The notes: generated by a model not told the origin, from the sequence alone. Positions 1-9,509 are shown, counted from the stretch's first letter. The stretch is DNA of 64,000 bases from Olleya sp. Bg11-27 (GCF_002831645.1 NZ_CP025117.1:4045001-4109000), one strand, 5' to 3'. Made by a program: numbers and translations.

Positions 1-753
1 GTATTTGCAGAAACGTCATTATCAGTTAACGAATTAGTACCAGAACCAATCGCTGTAGAAGCATTATATGCCGCAAGTTCAAGTAGTGCAAATACAATCT
101 CTGTACCTTTCACTATTACCTCTAGTAATGCTGTAGAAGGTGTAGACTATACTATCGTAGATAACAAAACATCATTTGATTTCTCAAATGGTAATTTATC
201 TGATGTTATATACATTATGCCTATTGATGAGTTTGATCCTACAGGTAACAAAGAATTAACAATAACTTTAAATTCTAATTCTGTTACTGTTGGTTACCCT
301 GGAGCAGTAGCGAACGGTAACGTTGCAGTTTTAACTATTCTTGATAATGATTGTCCTTACACTTTACAAGAATTAGGAGATGCTACTTGGTCAGGTTCTG
401 ACAATTCAACAGATGGCGATGGATCATTTACAAGTCAGATAGAAACCTCTTACGGGAACGATGCTGTATTCTATTTTGAGCGTATTGCTTATGGTTGGTT
501 AGAAGGATCTTACTGGAATGAGCCAGTAGTAACAAGCGAATTGGTTATGGCCGATTTCAATACCACTACAGGAACTATAACTATTCCTTTACAAGATCTT
601 TGTACTACAACATATCTTGGAGACCTTCAAGCACCTTATAGCATTCAAGCAACAGGTAGTTATGACTCATGTGGAGAAACAATTACTTTAAATTGGGATT
701 TAATCCAAAATGGAGCAATCCTTAGGTCTTTGACAGAAACTATAACTAAATAA
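1..753 (+). CDS. Calx-beta-like surface protein, 5' end outside the window
   Basis: The reading frame is open from base 1 to the TAA at 751-753, so only the C-terminal 250 residues are here. Roughly the first 115 visible residues look like a Calx-beta-type fold: acidic stretches, a VEGVDYT-like turn, and the closing LTILDNDCPY that usually ends such domains. The rest is a second beta-rich domain with several aromatic residues and three further cysteines. The next gene, 13 bp away, has a similar plan, so the two are probably paralogues in one operon. Similar flavobacterial proteins are usually cell-surface lipoproteins near SusC/SusD-type systems, but the N-terminus that would show a lipobox is missing. 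Function unknown. Confidence 0.75.
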   Translation, partial: VFAETSLSVNELVPEPIAVEALYAASSSSANTISVPFTITSSNAVEGVDYTIVDNKTSFDFSNGNLSDVIYIMPIDEFDPTGNKELTITLNSNSVTVGYPGAVANGNVAVLTILDNDCPYTLQELGDATWSGSDNSTDGDGSFTSQIETSYGNDAVFYFERIAYGWLEGSYWNEPVVTSELVMADFNTTTGTITIPLQDLCTTTYLGDLQAPYSIQATGSYDSCGETITLNWDLIQNGAILRSLTETITK

Positions 754-766
754 TATAACTAAGAAT

Positions 767-1564
767 ATGAAATACTTAAATAAAATATTATATCTGTTTG
801 TTGTTAGTGCTATCGTTACTTCTTGTGACAGAGATTTCGTTGACACAAATTTTGGACAACCAACAATTGGTTTTGCATCAGAAACAGCTGATCTATATGT
901 AGAAGATGGAGCTATCAATCAAATCAGCATTGAACTAGCATCTACTGCTGTAACAGAAGGAAATGTAAATTATAGCATTTCTGTAGACCCAACATCTACA
1001 GCATTCGAAGGTACAGAATTTACAATAGTAAATTCTTCTACGTCTTTTGCTAATGGAGAAATGTTTACAAACCTTATTATTGAAGGTGATTTTGCTAATG
1101 CAGATTACGAAGGAGAAGTTGCTAAACTTATTTTAACGTCTAATCAAGCACAAATATCTCAAGATAATAGCTTTGATTTAAACATATTTAAAGTTTGCGA
1201 AATTTCGTCTTTAAATACTTTGGACTATAACGCTGAAGTATTTGCTCTAGGCGATACAGCTCCTAGTCACTCTGTAACTTTAACTCCTGTAGCAGGAGAA
1301 GATAGACAATGGACTATAACTAGTAGTTGGGGACCTGAATTTTTAGCTTGGGCTACAGGTGATCCTGCTTATAGCGGTTTATTTGTATATTCTGGAACAA
1401 TAATTTTAAATGATGACTTAACTGTTGACTTTATAGGTGATGAAGCTCTTACTCCTGGTGGTACTGGGGTTTTTATCCCATGTCCACAAGAGTTTAACAT
1501 AACATTGACACAAGATGTATTTACTAATCCATTTACTGTGGATGTAGTACTATCTCCTATGTAA
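767..1564 (+). CDS. lipoprotein with Calx-beta-like domain
   Basis: A 265-residue lipoprotein. The N-terminus is a short signal peptide ending in VTSC, with the lipidated cysteine near residue 20. Residues of about 30-140 form a Calx-beta-like region (FEGTEFTIVNSS... with acidic turns). The remainder is a beta-rich domain containing CEISSLNTLDYNAEVFALG, whose cysteine starts a domain comparable to the one after DNDCPY in the upstream gene. It starts 13 bp after the previous stop and is followed by a strong terminator, so the two form the end of one transcript. The job is probably binding or scaffolding on the outer membrane surface. No enzyme motif is visible. Confidence 0.8.
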   Translation: MKYLNKILYLFVVSAIVTSCDRDFVDTNFGQPTIGFASETADLYVEDGAINQISIELASTAVTEGNVNYSISVDPTSTAFEGTEFTIVNSSTSFANGEMFTNLIIEGDFANADYEGEVAKLILTSNQAQISQDNSFDLNIFKVCEISSLNTLDYNAEVFALGDTAPSHSVTLTPVAGEDRQWTITSSWGPEFLAWATGDPAYSGLFVYSGTIILNDDLTVDFIGDEALTPGGTGVFIPCPQEFNITLTQDVFTNPFTVDVVLSPM

Positions 1565-1584
1565 TTTACTTGTTTGATAAATTA

Positions 1585-1619
1585 AAAGAGCTGATATAAT
1601 TATATCAGCTCTTTTTTTG
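1585..1619 (+). terminator. intrinsic terminator
   Basis: A perfect 13-bp inverted repeat (AGAGCTGATATAA / TTATATCAGCTCT) followed by a run of seven T. It closes the lipoprotein operon. Confidence 0.85.
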
Positions 1620-1692
1620 TTTAAAAAACAAAAAAAATACAGCACTCTTTATTTTAATAAGTTAAAAAAATAATAGAAATATTTAAATATTA

Positions 1693-1700
1693 TATATTTG
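1693..1700 (+). promoter_or_regulatory. -7 box of the S8 protease gene
   Basis: TATATTTG matches the Bacteroidota -7 consensus TAnnTTTG and lies 13 bp before the ATG at 1713. It contains the TTG that a gene finder would take as an upstream start, which argues against that start. No clear -33 TTG is visible. Confidence 0.5.
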
Positions 1701-1712
1701 TTAAAAAAAAAT

Positions 1713-3671
1713 ATGAAAAAAAAAATACTCTTTGCCGTTGCCCTATTAATTGTGACTAATATTATAGCTCAAACAGAGGCTGAAAGGCAAACCATAATTA
1801 GTGAATACAATCAATCACAAATTAAAGCACTAGAAAAGAAGATAAAGCAAACCAACAAAAACATTCAAAAAGAAATTACAGATTACGTTACAACTAATAA
1901 TGTAGACCGTAAATACACAAATGAGGATGGGACATTGTTTGAAATTAAATATATATTAAATAATAAACCTGTTTATATGTCTACCGATAATGCTACAGAA
2001 GCAATATCTACTAGAACTAATTTTTTACATAATGGTGGTGGTTTAGGTCTAAACTTAGAAGGCCAAAACATGCACGTCGCCACTTGGGATGGAGGGCCAA
2101 CATTATCCACTCACGACGAGTTTTTGGATGACAATACTACGCCAACATCAAGAGTTACAACACCAGATTCTTCTGCCTCAAATGGGGAAAGTAATCACTC
2201 GACTCATGTCTCTGGTACCATAATCGCCAAAGGAACACAAGCTAGCGCTAAAGGAATGGCACCACAAGCAACATTAACTTCTTTTGATTGGGATAACGAT
2301 AGCCTAGAAGCCTTAAATCAAGCCACTACAAATGGTCTTTTATTATCAAACCACTCTTATGGTATTCCTGTTTCAACCAACGGAACCCAAAACGCTCCAA
2401 CATGGATGATGGGATGTTACAATAGTGATGCTGTGGAATGGGATACCGTTGCCTACAACGCTCCTTATTATTTAATGATTGCTTCTGCAGGAAATGACGG
2501 CTCAAATACCTACACTGGAGGACTAGCTAATAACTATGACAAATTAACAACCAATAAAAATGCCAAAAACAATTTAGTTATTGCCAACGCAAGTAATCCA
2601 TTAATAAATCCAAATGGAAGTGGTGAAATGCTAAATTTATTTATCAATACTAGTAGTAGCCAAGGTCCATCTGATGATGGTAGAGTTAAACCAGACATTA
2701 CTGCCGACGGAACCGACGTATATTCTCCTATAAGTACATCTAACTCAAGTTATGACATTTATACTGGAACATCAATGTCAGCACCCAACACCACAGGGTC
2801 TTTGTTATTATTACAACAATACTACAATCAACTAAATAGTAAATACATGAAATCGGCAACACTAAAAGGATTAGTTTGTCACACTGCTGATGATAATACC
2901 TCTAGTCCTGGTCCAGATCCTATTTTTGGCTGGGGACTTTTAAATTCTAAAGTATCCGCAGAAACTATAGAACAAGATGCCACAGATGGCGCTGCTAAAA
3001 TTTTTGAATCTACGTTGAATAATAATGATACCTTTACAACGCAAGTTACTATACAATCAGGACAAACTTTAAGAGCTACATTATGTTGGACCGACCCTGC
3101 TGGTACTGCCCAAGATAATCAAATAAACAGCAGTACTCCTGCTTTGGTTAATGATTTAGATCTAAGAATTACAGACGCTTCAAACAGTACATTTCTACCA
3201 TGGAAATTACAATTGAGTAATGTTCAAGGCTTAGCTGTTAAAGGTGATAACCTAGTAGATAATATTGAACGTGTAGATATAAATAATGCACCAGCTGGTA
3301 CTTATACCATAACTATTAATCATAAAGGAACCTTAACTAATGCTCTGCAAAATTATTCATTAATTATAACGGGAGAAAGTTTAACATCTACTTTAAGTAC
3401 AGATACATTTAAGAAAGAATCAAATTTGTCTGTTTGGCCAAACCCTGCCAAGGAAACTTTAAATTATTCTTTTAAATCTCAAACCAATGGAAAAGTGCAA
3501 ATTTCATTAACCGATATACAGGGGCGTATAGTATTTACTAAAACTCCTTTTGAAAGTCAAACCTCTATAATTGAAGGACAGCTAGATTTAACTGGATATT
3601 CTAAAGGTTTATACTTTTTTAACATCGCGCAAGGAAATTCAACAATTAATAAAAAGGTCATTATTAAATAA
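1713..3671 (+). CDS. secreted subtilisin-like (S8) protease with T9SS sorting domain
   Basis: About 652 residues. A signal peptide (MKKKILFAVALLIV...IIAQ) is followed by a prosegment-like coiled stretch, then an S8 catalytic domain. The Asp sits in ATWDGG (about residue 126), the His in HSTHVSGT (about 162) and the Ser in GTSMSAPN (about 354). After it comes a beta-sandwich (residues of about 430-560, with LVNDLDLRI) like the P-domain found after secreted S8 enzymes. The end is a type A Por/T9SS sorting domain (WPNP near the start, GLYFFNIAQG, final KKVIIK). It should be exported by Sec and then moved across the outer membrane by the type IX system, acting as an extracellular protease. ATG at 1713 is chosen over the in-frame TTG at 1698 because that TTG lies inside the promoter box. 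Confidence 0.9.
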   Translation: MKKKILFAVALLIVTNIIAQTEAERQTIISEYNQSQIKALEKKIKQTNKNIQKEITDYVTTNNVDRKYTNEDGTLFEIKYILNNKPVYMSTDNATEAISTRTNFLHNGGGLGLNLEGQNMHVATWDGGPTLSTHDEFLDDNTTPTSRVTTPDSSASNGESNHSTHVSGTIIAKGTQASAKGMAPQATLTSFDWDNDSLEALNQATTNGLLLSNHSYGIPVSTNGTQNAPTWMMGCYNSDAVEWDTVAYNAPYYLMIASAGNDGSNTYTGGLANNYDKLTTNKNAKNNLVIANASNPLINPNGSGEMLNLFINTSSSQGPSDDGRVKPDITADGTDVYSPISTSNSSYDIYTGTSMSAPNTTGSLLLLQQYYNQLNSKYMKSATLKGLVCHTADDNTSSPGPDPIFGWGLLNSKVSAETIEQDATDGAAKIFESTLNNNDTFTTQVTIQSGQTLRATLCWTDPAGTAQDNQINSSTPALVNDLDLRITDASNSTFLPWKLQLSNVQGLAVKGDNLVDNIERVDINNAPAGTYTITINHKGTLTNALQNYSLIITGESLTSTLSTDTFKKESNLSVWPNPAKETLNYSFKSQTNGKVQISLTDIQGRIVFTKTPFESQTSIIEGQLDLTGYSKGLYFFNIAQGNSTINKKVIIK

Positions 3672-3692
3672 TATCACCTTTATAATTTAATA

Positions 3693-3727
3693 AAAAAAAG
3701 AGACTGATTTTTCAGTCTCTTTTTTTA
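3693..3727 (+). terminator. intrinsic terminator
   Basis: AGAGACTGA-TTTT-TCAGTCTCT stem with a following T run, and A residues in front. It ends the protease transcript. Confidence 0.85.
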
Positions 3728-3735
3728 TACCTTTG
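3728..3735 (+). promoter_or_regulatory. -7 box of rlmB
   Basis: TACCTTTG matches TAnnTTTG and lies only 4 bp before the ATG at 3740, directly after the previous terminator. Transcription would begin at or next to the start codon, so the mRNA is probably leaderless or nearly so. Confidence 0.45.
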
Positions 3736-3739
3736 TATC

Positions 3740-4474
3740 ATGGAAAAAACCACTCAAATATTTGGTCTTAGAGCCATTATAGAAGCTCTAAATGCAGGAG
3801 AACATGTAGATAAAGTCTTTTTACAAAAAGGCCTTAAAGGCGACTTGTTTCAAGAATTAGAAACTGTTTTAAAAAGTAAAAGGGTAAACTCTTCTTATGT
3901 ACCTGTTGAAAAATTGAACCGATTAACAAAAAACAATCATCAAGGTGCCGTTGCACAAATAAGCCCTGTAAAGTTTTATGACATCGAAGAACTTTATGAA
4001 TTGGTCTCAGCCAAAACTAAAACACCACTTTTTTTATTACTAGATCAACTCAGTGATGTAAGAAACTTTGGTGCCATAATCCGTACTGCAGAATGCACTG
4101 GTGTCGATGGAATAATAATACAAAGTAAAGGCGCTGCTCCAGTAAATGGTGACACGATTAAAACTAGTGCTGGTGCTGTATTTAAAGTGCCATTATGTAG
4201 AGTTGACCATATTAAAGACGCTGTATTCTTTTTACAATCATCGGATATAAAAGTTATTGCAGCCACCGAAAAAACAGATAAAACTTTATACGATGTTTCT
4301 TTTAAAGAGCCTTGTGCTATAATAATGGGATCTGAAGGACGCGGTATTAATCCCTCTATTTTAAAAATAGCAAATGAAAAAGCTAAATTGCCTTTATTAG
4401 GGGACATAGAATCTTTAAATGTAAGCGTAGCTTGCGGCGCATTTCTATACGAAGCGGTTAGACAACGTTTATAG
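3740..4474 (+). CDS. rlmB: 23S rRNA 2'-O-methyltransferase, RlmB-type SpoU/TrmH family
   Basis: A 244-residue SPOUT enzyme. An N-terminal substrate-binding domain (residues 1-75, opening IFGLRAIIEAL) precedes the knotted catalytic domain. Motif 1 is the N109-R115 stretch in SDVRNFGAIIRTAEC, motif 2 is MGSEGRG (196-202), and motif 3 is SLNVSVACG (225-233). The family methylates the ribose of a guanosine in 23S rRNA (Gm2251 in E. coli) using S-adenosylmethionine. Length and motif spacing are normal. RlmB is the best guess, although SpoU members with other tRNA or rRNA targets look alike. Its end overlaps the convergent rhomboid gene by 6 bp. Confidence 0.88.
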   Translation: MEKTTQIFGLRAIIEALNAGEHVDKVFLQKGLKGDLFQELETVLKSKRVNSSYVPVEKLNRLTKNNHQGAVAQISPVKFYDIEELYELVSAKTKTPLFLLLDQLSDVRNFGAIIRTAECTGVDGIIIQSKGAAPVNGDTIKTSAGAVFKVPLCRVDHIKDAVFFLQSSDIKVIAATEKTDKTLYDVSFKEPCAIIMGSEGRGINPSILKIANEKAKLPLLGDIESLNVSVACGAFLYEAVRQRL

Positions 4475-5251
4475 CTCTTTATTTTCTTTAAAAGTATAAG
4501 TAATAGTTAAAGGTAGAGTTACTTCTGGAAGATTACTTTCGGGTAGCTCCTCCTCCACTATGCTTTCAACAAAATTACCGTTTTGATCAAAATGCTGCAA
4601 AAACGCATCATTTTCTTCATTATAATCGGGCTCTTCCCAGACATATCGTTTAGGCTTAGCTATTTGTTTTTTAAACACCATAGCAAATAATAGTCCTACC
4701 AATAATCCACTTAAATGCCCCTCCCAAGAGATGCCCTCCTCAAGTGGTAGTGTATTCCAAATCATACTTCCGTACAAAAAAGCAACTAATAAAGACAATG
4801 CAATAAGCCTATAGTGTTTTGCAAAAACACCTTTAAAAAAAATAAAGCTTGCTAAAACATATATCAGTCCACTAGCTCCAATATGATATGACGGTCTACC
4901 AATACACCACGTTAAAAAACCCGATAATATAATACCATAAAATAATATTTTAAACGCTATTGGTCTATAAAAATAAAAAAGTGCTGTGCTTAATACAAAT
5001 AGCGGAATAGTATTATGCCATAAATGTTCTATTCCAGAATGGATAAACGGACTAAAAACAACACCTATTAGACCTGAGGATTTTTGAGGATAAATACCTA
5101 AAAAATTTAATGAAAACCCAAATCTAATTTCTATAGCAAATATTAACCATAGCAACATTATAAATGCTATTGGATAAGCTACAACGTCTAAAGTAAACGG
5201 GAAAGGTTCTTGCTGTTTCATTGTCAAATAGTATAGCAAATAGTTATCCAA
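4469..5251 (-). CDS. rhomboid-family intramembrane serine protease
   Basis: A 260-residue membrane protein with about six hydrophobic segments between residues 20 and 195 and a hydrophilic acidic C-terminal tail. The rhomboid signature is present: HxxxN-type region EHLWHN (residues 75-80), catalytic Ser127 in IGASG, and His179 in WEGHLSG. It would cleave transmembrane substrates within the bilayer. Substrates cannot be read from the sequence. The in-frame ATG at codon 11 (5221) is an equally good start, because the first ten residues add little to the fold. Confidence 0.88.
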   Translation of the reverse strand: MDNYLLYYLTMKQQEPFPFTLDVVAYPIAFIMLLWLIFAIEIRFGFSLNFLGIYPQKSSGLIGVVFSPFIHSGIEHLWHNTIPLFVLSTALFYFYRPIAFKILFYGIILSGFLTWCIGRPSYHIGASGLIYVLASFIFFKGVFAKHYRLIALSLLVAFLYGSMIWNTLPLEEGISWEGHLSGLLVGLLFAMVFKKQIAKPKRYVWEEPDYNEENDAFLQHFDQNGNFVESIVEEELPESNLPEVTLPLTITYTFKENKEL

Positions 5252-5285
5252 TTTTATTGTAATGTAATAATGTCAGTCAGTTACT

Positions 5286-5389
5286 GCGTGAGGGATGGAT
5301 CGTTATGTTTGAAATCCTTTTTGCCCAAGCAAAAAGATTGAGTAGTGACAGCCCGACTATTTTGTGAAGAATGAACAAAAAAGGCACGC
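5286..5389 (+). repeat. dispersed structured element, copy A (Flavo-1-like?)
   Basis: One of three related elements in the window. The outer stem is GCGTG (5286-5290) pairing with CACGC (5385-5389). Inside are an ATCCTTTTTGC / GCAAAAAGAT hairpin and a third AT-rich stem after a GCCCGAC box. Copies B and C close with GCGTTA/TAACGC, so the pairing is kept while the bases differ. It lies between the divergent rhomboid and rarA genes. The layout resembles a Flavobacteria-specific structured RNA such as Flavo-1, but that name is from memory and unverified. Confidence 0.55.
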
Positions 5390-5418
5390 CAACCAAAAAA
5401 ATAATTTAATTTTACATT

Positions 5419-6696
5419 ATGAACACGCCTTTAGCCGAAAGATTACGCCCACAAACTTTAGATGACTACATTAGTCAGTCACATTTAGTGGGTCCCAACG
5501 GAACATTAACTAAACATATCCAACAAGGTCTTATACCCAGTATGATACTTTGGGGGCCACCCGGTATTGGAAAAACAACTTTGGCTAATATTATTGCAAC
5601 CACATCAAAACGGCCTTTTTACACTTTGAGTGCTATTAGCTCTGGTGTTAAAGATGTCCGTGAAGTTATTGATAAGGCTAAAAATAGTGGCGGACTGTTC
5701 ACGGCTAAAAATCCAATTTTGTTTATTGACGAGATTCATCGTTTTAGCAAATCGCAACAAGATAGTTTACTACAAGCTGTAGAAAAAGGTTGGGTGACTT
5801 TGATTGGAGCGACCACTGAAAATCCAAGTTTTGAAGTCATTTCTGCATTATTGTCACGGTGTCAGGTTTATATTTTAAAAGCGTTTGAAAAAACAGACTT
5901 AGAGAACCTTTTAAAGCGAGCTATTGCAAAAGATGAGTACTTGTCTCAAAAAAACATAAAACTTAAAGAAACCGCCGCATTATTACGTCTTTCTGGAGGT
6001 GATGCTAGAAAATTATTAAATATTTTTGAGTTGGTGGTTAATAGTGAAACTGAAGAACCTATTACTATCACGGATACTATGGTTTTTGATAAAGTACAGA
6101 ATAATACAGTACGTTATGATAAAACCGGAGAACAGCATTACGACATTGTATCCGCTTTTATAAAATCCATTAGAGGTAGCGATCCTAATGCTGCTGTATA
6201 TTATTTAGCTAGAATGGTTGAAGGTGGTGAGGATGTTAAATTTATTGCTAGACGTTTACTAATATTAGCTAGTGAGGATATTGGTAACGCTAATCCAACC
6301 GCTTTAGTTATGGCTAACACAACGTTTCAAGCAGTGAGTACTATTGGTTACCCTGAATCTAGAATTATCTTAAGTCAGTGCGCCACCTATCTAGCATGCT
6401 CTCCAAAAAGTAACGCTGCTTATATGGCCATAAATCACGCACAACAATTGGTAAAACAAACTGGAGATTTAAGCGTGCCATTAAATATTAGAAATGCGCC
6501 CACAAAATTAATGAAAGAGATTGGTTACGGCGAAGACTATAAATACAGTCATAACTACGCCAACAATTTTGCTAGTCAGGAGTTTTTGCCAAAAGAAGTT
6601 AGTCATACTAAATTATACGAACCTGGTAATAATGCAAGGGAAAATGCCCAACGTGACTTTTTAAAGTCTCGATGGAAAGAAAAATATGGGTACTAG
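5419..6696 (+). CDS. rarA: replication-associated recombination protein A (RarA/MgsA), AAA+ ATPase
   Basis: 425 residues, the usual length for RarA/MgsA/WRNIP1. Walker A is GPPGIGKT (46-53) and Walker B is LFIDEIH (101-107). After these come sensor 1 GATTENPSF, an arginine-finger region ALLSRC, and the C-terminal tetramerisation region with [21 protein letters not shown]. The family loads at stalled replication forks and binds single-strand-binding protein. It stands alone, divergent from the rhomboid gene. Its stop overlaps the next convergent gene by 4 bp. Confidence 0.95.
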   Translation: MNTPLAERLRPQTLDDYISQSHLVGPNGTLTKHIQQGLIPSMILWGPPGIGKTTLANIIATTSKRPFYTLSAISSGVKDVREVIDKAKNSGGLFTAKNPILFIDEIHRFSKSQQDSLLQAVEKGWVTLIGATTENPSFEVISALLSRCQVYILKAFEKTDLENLLKRAIAKDEYLSQKNIKLKETAALLRLSGGDARKLLNIFELVVNSETEEPITITDTMVFDKVQNNTVRYDKTGEQHYDIVSAFIKSIRGSDPNAAVYYLARMVEGGEDVKFIARRLLILASEDIGNANPTALVMANTTFQAVSTIGYPESRIILSQCATYLACSPKSNAAYMAINHAQQLVKQTGDLSVPLNIRNAPTKLMKEIGYGEDYKYSHNYANNFASQEFLPKEVSHTKLYEPGNNARENAQRDFLKSRWKEKYGY

Positions 6697-7484
6697 AATT
6701 TAATCTCTATATTTTTCACTTTAAGATTATCATTAATATACTCCGCTAAAACCCACTGGCTATTCAGTTTATAGACTATTGATTCTGAACCTTTTACAAA
6801 ATAAACGTCTTCTTTTCCAGAGTATAAAATGGTATATCCCCTGGTATTACTATTATTTTTTAAATGATAACTAACAACAGAGCCTGAAATTAAATCGGCT
6901 GTATACACCTCTTTTCCAAACACCTGTGAGGATACGTGATTAGGCGTTGTATTTACTAGCAAGTTAGGAGTACTTACATCGGATTTAACTATTGTATCTG
7001 GTTTATCTTCTTGTACCACATCATTTTGAGCAACTGTTTTCTCCTTGTAATTATGCGTAAAGGTTTGAAAAGTCTTAATAGTGTTACGTAAAGCAACATT
7101 ATAAGCAACTTTATATATTTTGTCTCTAGAAACACCTTCTTCAGAAGTAAATATACTTTCGTTTTTACAATTCCTAAAACTGATTTTTAACTTCGTTTTA
7201 AACATACTACTATCTTCAGTAACATCTGCATACACCACTAAACAGCCATTATTTGCAGCATCTTCGGGCAAGTCTTCAGAATCTAGAAAAACAATAAAAT
7301 TCTGTTTCTGCAATAAAAACTGAGTTAATCCATTTAATTGATAATCATTAGCTTTTTTTTGACAAGAAAACTGTTCTGGTACCACAATATATTTGTAATC
7401 ATTTAATTGTTTTTGAGCATTTAAAGTGATTGAAAAACTAAGTAAAAAAAGGAATGCTAAGACTATTTTATGTTCTAATTTCAT
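6693..7484 (-). CDS. exported protein of unknown function
   Basis: 263 residues with a clear signal peptide (hydrophobic VLAFLFLLSFSITLNAQ, cleavage after the AQ near residue 24). The mature part begins with LNDYKYIVVPEQFSCQ and is mixed alpha/beta. There is a low-complexity linker around residues 145-180 and a small C-terminal beta domain. Two soluble cysteines (in FSCQ and NGCLV) might pair in the periplasm. I recognise no family or catalytic motif. It is the last gene of a minus-strand run with the HAD phosphatase, 4 bp downstream of it, so it is probably co-transcribed. Confidence 0.75.
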   Translation of the reverse strand: MKLEHKIVLAFLFLLSFSITLNAQKQLNDYKYIVVPEQFSCQKKANDYQLNGLTQFLLQKQNFIVFLDSEDLPEDAANNGCLVVYADVTEDSSMFKTKLKISFRNCKNESIFTSEEGVSRDKIYKVAYNVALRNTIKTFQTFTHNYKEKTVAQNDVVQEDKPDTIVKSDVSTPNLLVNTTPNHVSSQVFGKEVYTADLISGSVVSYHLKNNSNTRGYTILYSGKEDVYFVKGSESIVYKLNSQWVLAEYINDNLKVKNIEIKF

Positions 7485-7488
7485 GAGA

Positions 7489-8181
7489 TTACAAATATTT
7501 TTTAATATCTATTAAATGATCGATAAATTTTATTTCAGGCTGTTTGTCTACTTTATGATAGTTAAAGCAGATAGCATCCAATCCAATATTTAATGCACCT
7601 AAGATGTCTGCTTCATAATTATCACCAATCATTATACTATTTTGGGTTTCGGCTTTAGCCAAATTTAAAGCAAAATTAAATATATCTGGATTTGGCTTTT
7701 TTACTCCTGCCGCCTCAGCATTTGTTACTGTATCAAAGTAATGGTCCAATTTTGATGATTTCAATTTATTGTTTTGTGCCTCTTTAAACCCATTGGTAAT
7801 AATATGTAATTTGTATTTAGGCTTTAGATAATCTAAAATCTCAAAGGTGCCATCAAAAACATGATTAAAACTAGACAAATAAGTAATGTAATCCTCAGAT
7901 AATTGATTGATCACCTGGTCTTCCACTACAAATTCTAAAGCATCAAAAGTTTCTTTTAATCTACTATACCTTAAATTCTCCTTGGAAACTTTTTCATCTC
8001 TATATAATTTCCAATATTTTAAATTTATAGGCTCATACAGTTTTAAAAAATCTACCAGAGTAGCGTTAACTTCATGTTTTTTGAAAATAAACTCAAAGGT
8101 TAATGCTGAATTTTTATCAAAATCCCACAGTGTATGGTCTAAATCAAAAAAGATATGTTCTACTTTATTTCTTTTTAGCAT
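7489..8181 (-). CDS. HAD-family pyrimidine nucleotidase, YjjG type
   Basis: 230 residues. All four HAD motifs are visible: DLDHTLWDF with the nucleophile Asp (motif I, about residues 13-21), ITNGF (motif II), the Lys in GVKKPNPDIF (motif III), and MIGDNYEADILGA (motif IV). The helical cap between motifs I and II is of C1 type. YjjG-type enzymes dephosphorylate non-canonical pyrimidine nucleoside monophosphates such as 5-fluoro-dUMP, a house-cleaning role. Its start overlaps the end of the upstream gene by 17 bp, which indicates translational coupling. Confidence 0.85.
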   Translation of the reverse strand: MLKRNKVEHIFFDLDHTLWDFDKNSALTFEFIFKKHEVNATLVDFLKLYEPINLKYWKLYRDEKVSKENLRYSRLKETFDALEFVVEDQVINQLSEDYITYLSSFNHVFDGTFEILDYLKPKYKLHIITNGFKEAQNNKLKSSKLDHYFDTVTNAEAAGVKKPNPDIFNFALNLAKAETQNSIMIGDNYEADILGALNIGLDAICFNYHKVDKQPEIKFIDHLIDIKKYL

Positions 8182-9463
8182 CCAATATTATATTAAATAG
8201 TGTTTTAAAATGTTTCCAGCGGTCTTGCTTACTAAACGTATAGTTATGAAATACAGGTACAAACGTGCCATTTACCTTTTTTATAGTGCTTATAAGTCTA
8301 TTAAGCGCCTGCTCTTTATCTAACAGTGAATTATATTTTAAAAATGCAAAATCTATCGCCTGATAAGGTACCACCTTGAGTGGCGTCTGCACTTCAAAAT
8401 CTAAGTCATAAAATAAAAAAGGTGTACACGTGCCGGCTCTAAACCCCAAATGATTTACATAACCCATAGTATAATCTTCAGGTATTTCTAACTCGACTAA
8501 ATTACGATAGGACTCCGGTAGATTAACTTTAGAAAACGATTGTCTAGACCCAAGGATAGCATTATTAATAATCGCTTCCATCCTACTCTTTTCCTCTTTA
8601 AGCAACTCTATATCTGTTAACGCAAAAAAAGAAATTTTAATACCTACTTGACAATAATCTGCAACGTGCTTTATTAACGACACAAATTTTTGTTTTTGAG
8701 GATTTATATTTTTATCATAGGTCGAAAAATCTCCTAATAAAAAGAAAAATACAAATTTATACTTTGAAGATTTTTGTTTATTTATAATATACTTATAAGT
8801 ATCGTACGGATCACGTTTAAAACCAGATAATACCGAGTATCGCTGATACAAACGTTTAAATCTAAAAGTCAAAACATCTATAAAAGTACCACTTAGAGTA
8901 CGCATCATTCCTTTTAATTTATACTCGTAAGCAACTGGGACATCAATGACGGGTATGACATTATATTGTTGCTTGGGAAACTGATAATCAGGATAATTAT
9001 TTTCTAAAAGTTTTTTAAATTTACAGGCCCAAATATCAACCACAGGTTGGTCTAAAAAGTTATTTTTAAACGCCATACTTTCTTGTGCTGTAAAACGACC
9101 ATAATCATCTTTTACATGGGGTAAATACTCCTCATATCTACTTATCAAGTAAAAAGATGCTGCAAAAATATCAAAAGGCATAGCACTTTTTTCGCCAGCA
9201 GGAAAAAAACATTTAGTGTCTTCCCAAAGCAAAACGGAAATTTCTATATCTGACAAACCTTGCTCAAATAAGAACTCACTACTACGAATAAAAATTTCGT
9301 TACCTAAAGGTTGTCTTGTATACGACATCTTTAAACTATCGTGCGCGATAAACTCCTCAATAGTTGTTGTAAAACTAACCGGTAAACCCAAAATTCTAGT
9401 ACAAATTTGCTTAAAAACATATTTGATTCTAGGGGTTATTTTATGTGTGTAAACTAAAAGCAT
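8165..9463 (-). CDS. polysaccharide deacetylase-like family protein (DUF7033 type)
   Basis: 432 residues with no signal peptide. The N-terminal half (to about 150, with FPFDIFAASFYLISRYEEYLP-like sequence) matches the family of flavobacterial proteins annotated as polysaccharide deacetylases with a DUF7033 head. The C-terminal half has an NodB-like barrel order: VIPVIDVPVAYEYK in place of the usual TxDDG start, FFFLLGDFSTYD, SFFALTDIELL, LGFRAGTCTPF, and a final FHNYTF. The canonical metal-binding DD of NodB is not obvious, so activity is uncertain. It heads a three-gene minus-strand operon with the YjjG-like gene and the exported protein. Confidence 0.7.
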   Translation of the reverse strand: MLLVYTHKITPRIKYVFKQICTRILGLPVSFTTTIEEFIAHDSLKMSYTRQPLGNEIFIRSSEFLFEQGLSDIEISVLLWEDTKCFFPAGEKSAMPFDIFAASFYLISRYEEYLPHVKDDYGRFTAQESMAFKNNFLDQPVVDIWACKFKKLLENNYPDYQFPKQQYNVIPVIDVPVAYEYKLKGMMRTLSGTFIDVLTFRFKRLYQRYSVLSGFKRDPYDTYKYIINKQKSSKYKFVFFFLLGDFSTYDKNINPQKQKFVSLIKHVADYCQVGIKISFFALTDIELLKEEKSRMEAIINNAILGSRQSFSKVNLPESYRNLVELEIPEDYTMGYVNHLGFRAGTCTPFLFYDLDFEVQTPLKVVPYQAIDFAFLKYNSLLDKEQALNRLISTIKKVNGTFVPVFHNYTFSKQDRWKHFKTLFNIILDAKKK

Positions 9464-9509
9464 TTTTTACGTAAGCGTGGATAGGTATGCGCTGAATTAT
9501 CTAGTGACT

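Noticed and set aside
1698-1712. TTG start of the S8 protease
   Set aside because: It lies inside the -7 promoter box; the ATG at 1713 is followed by a normal signal peptide.
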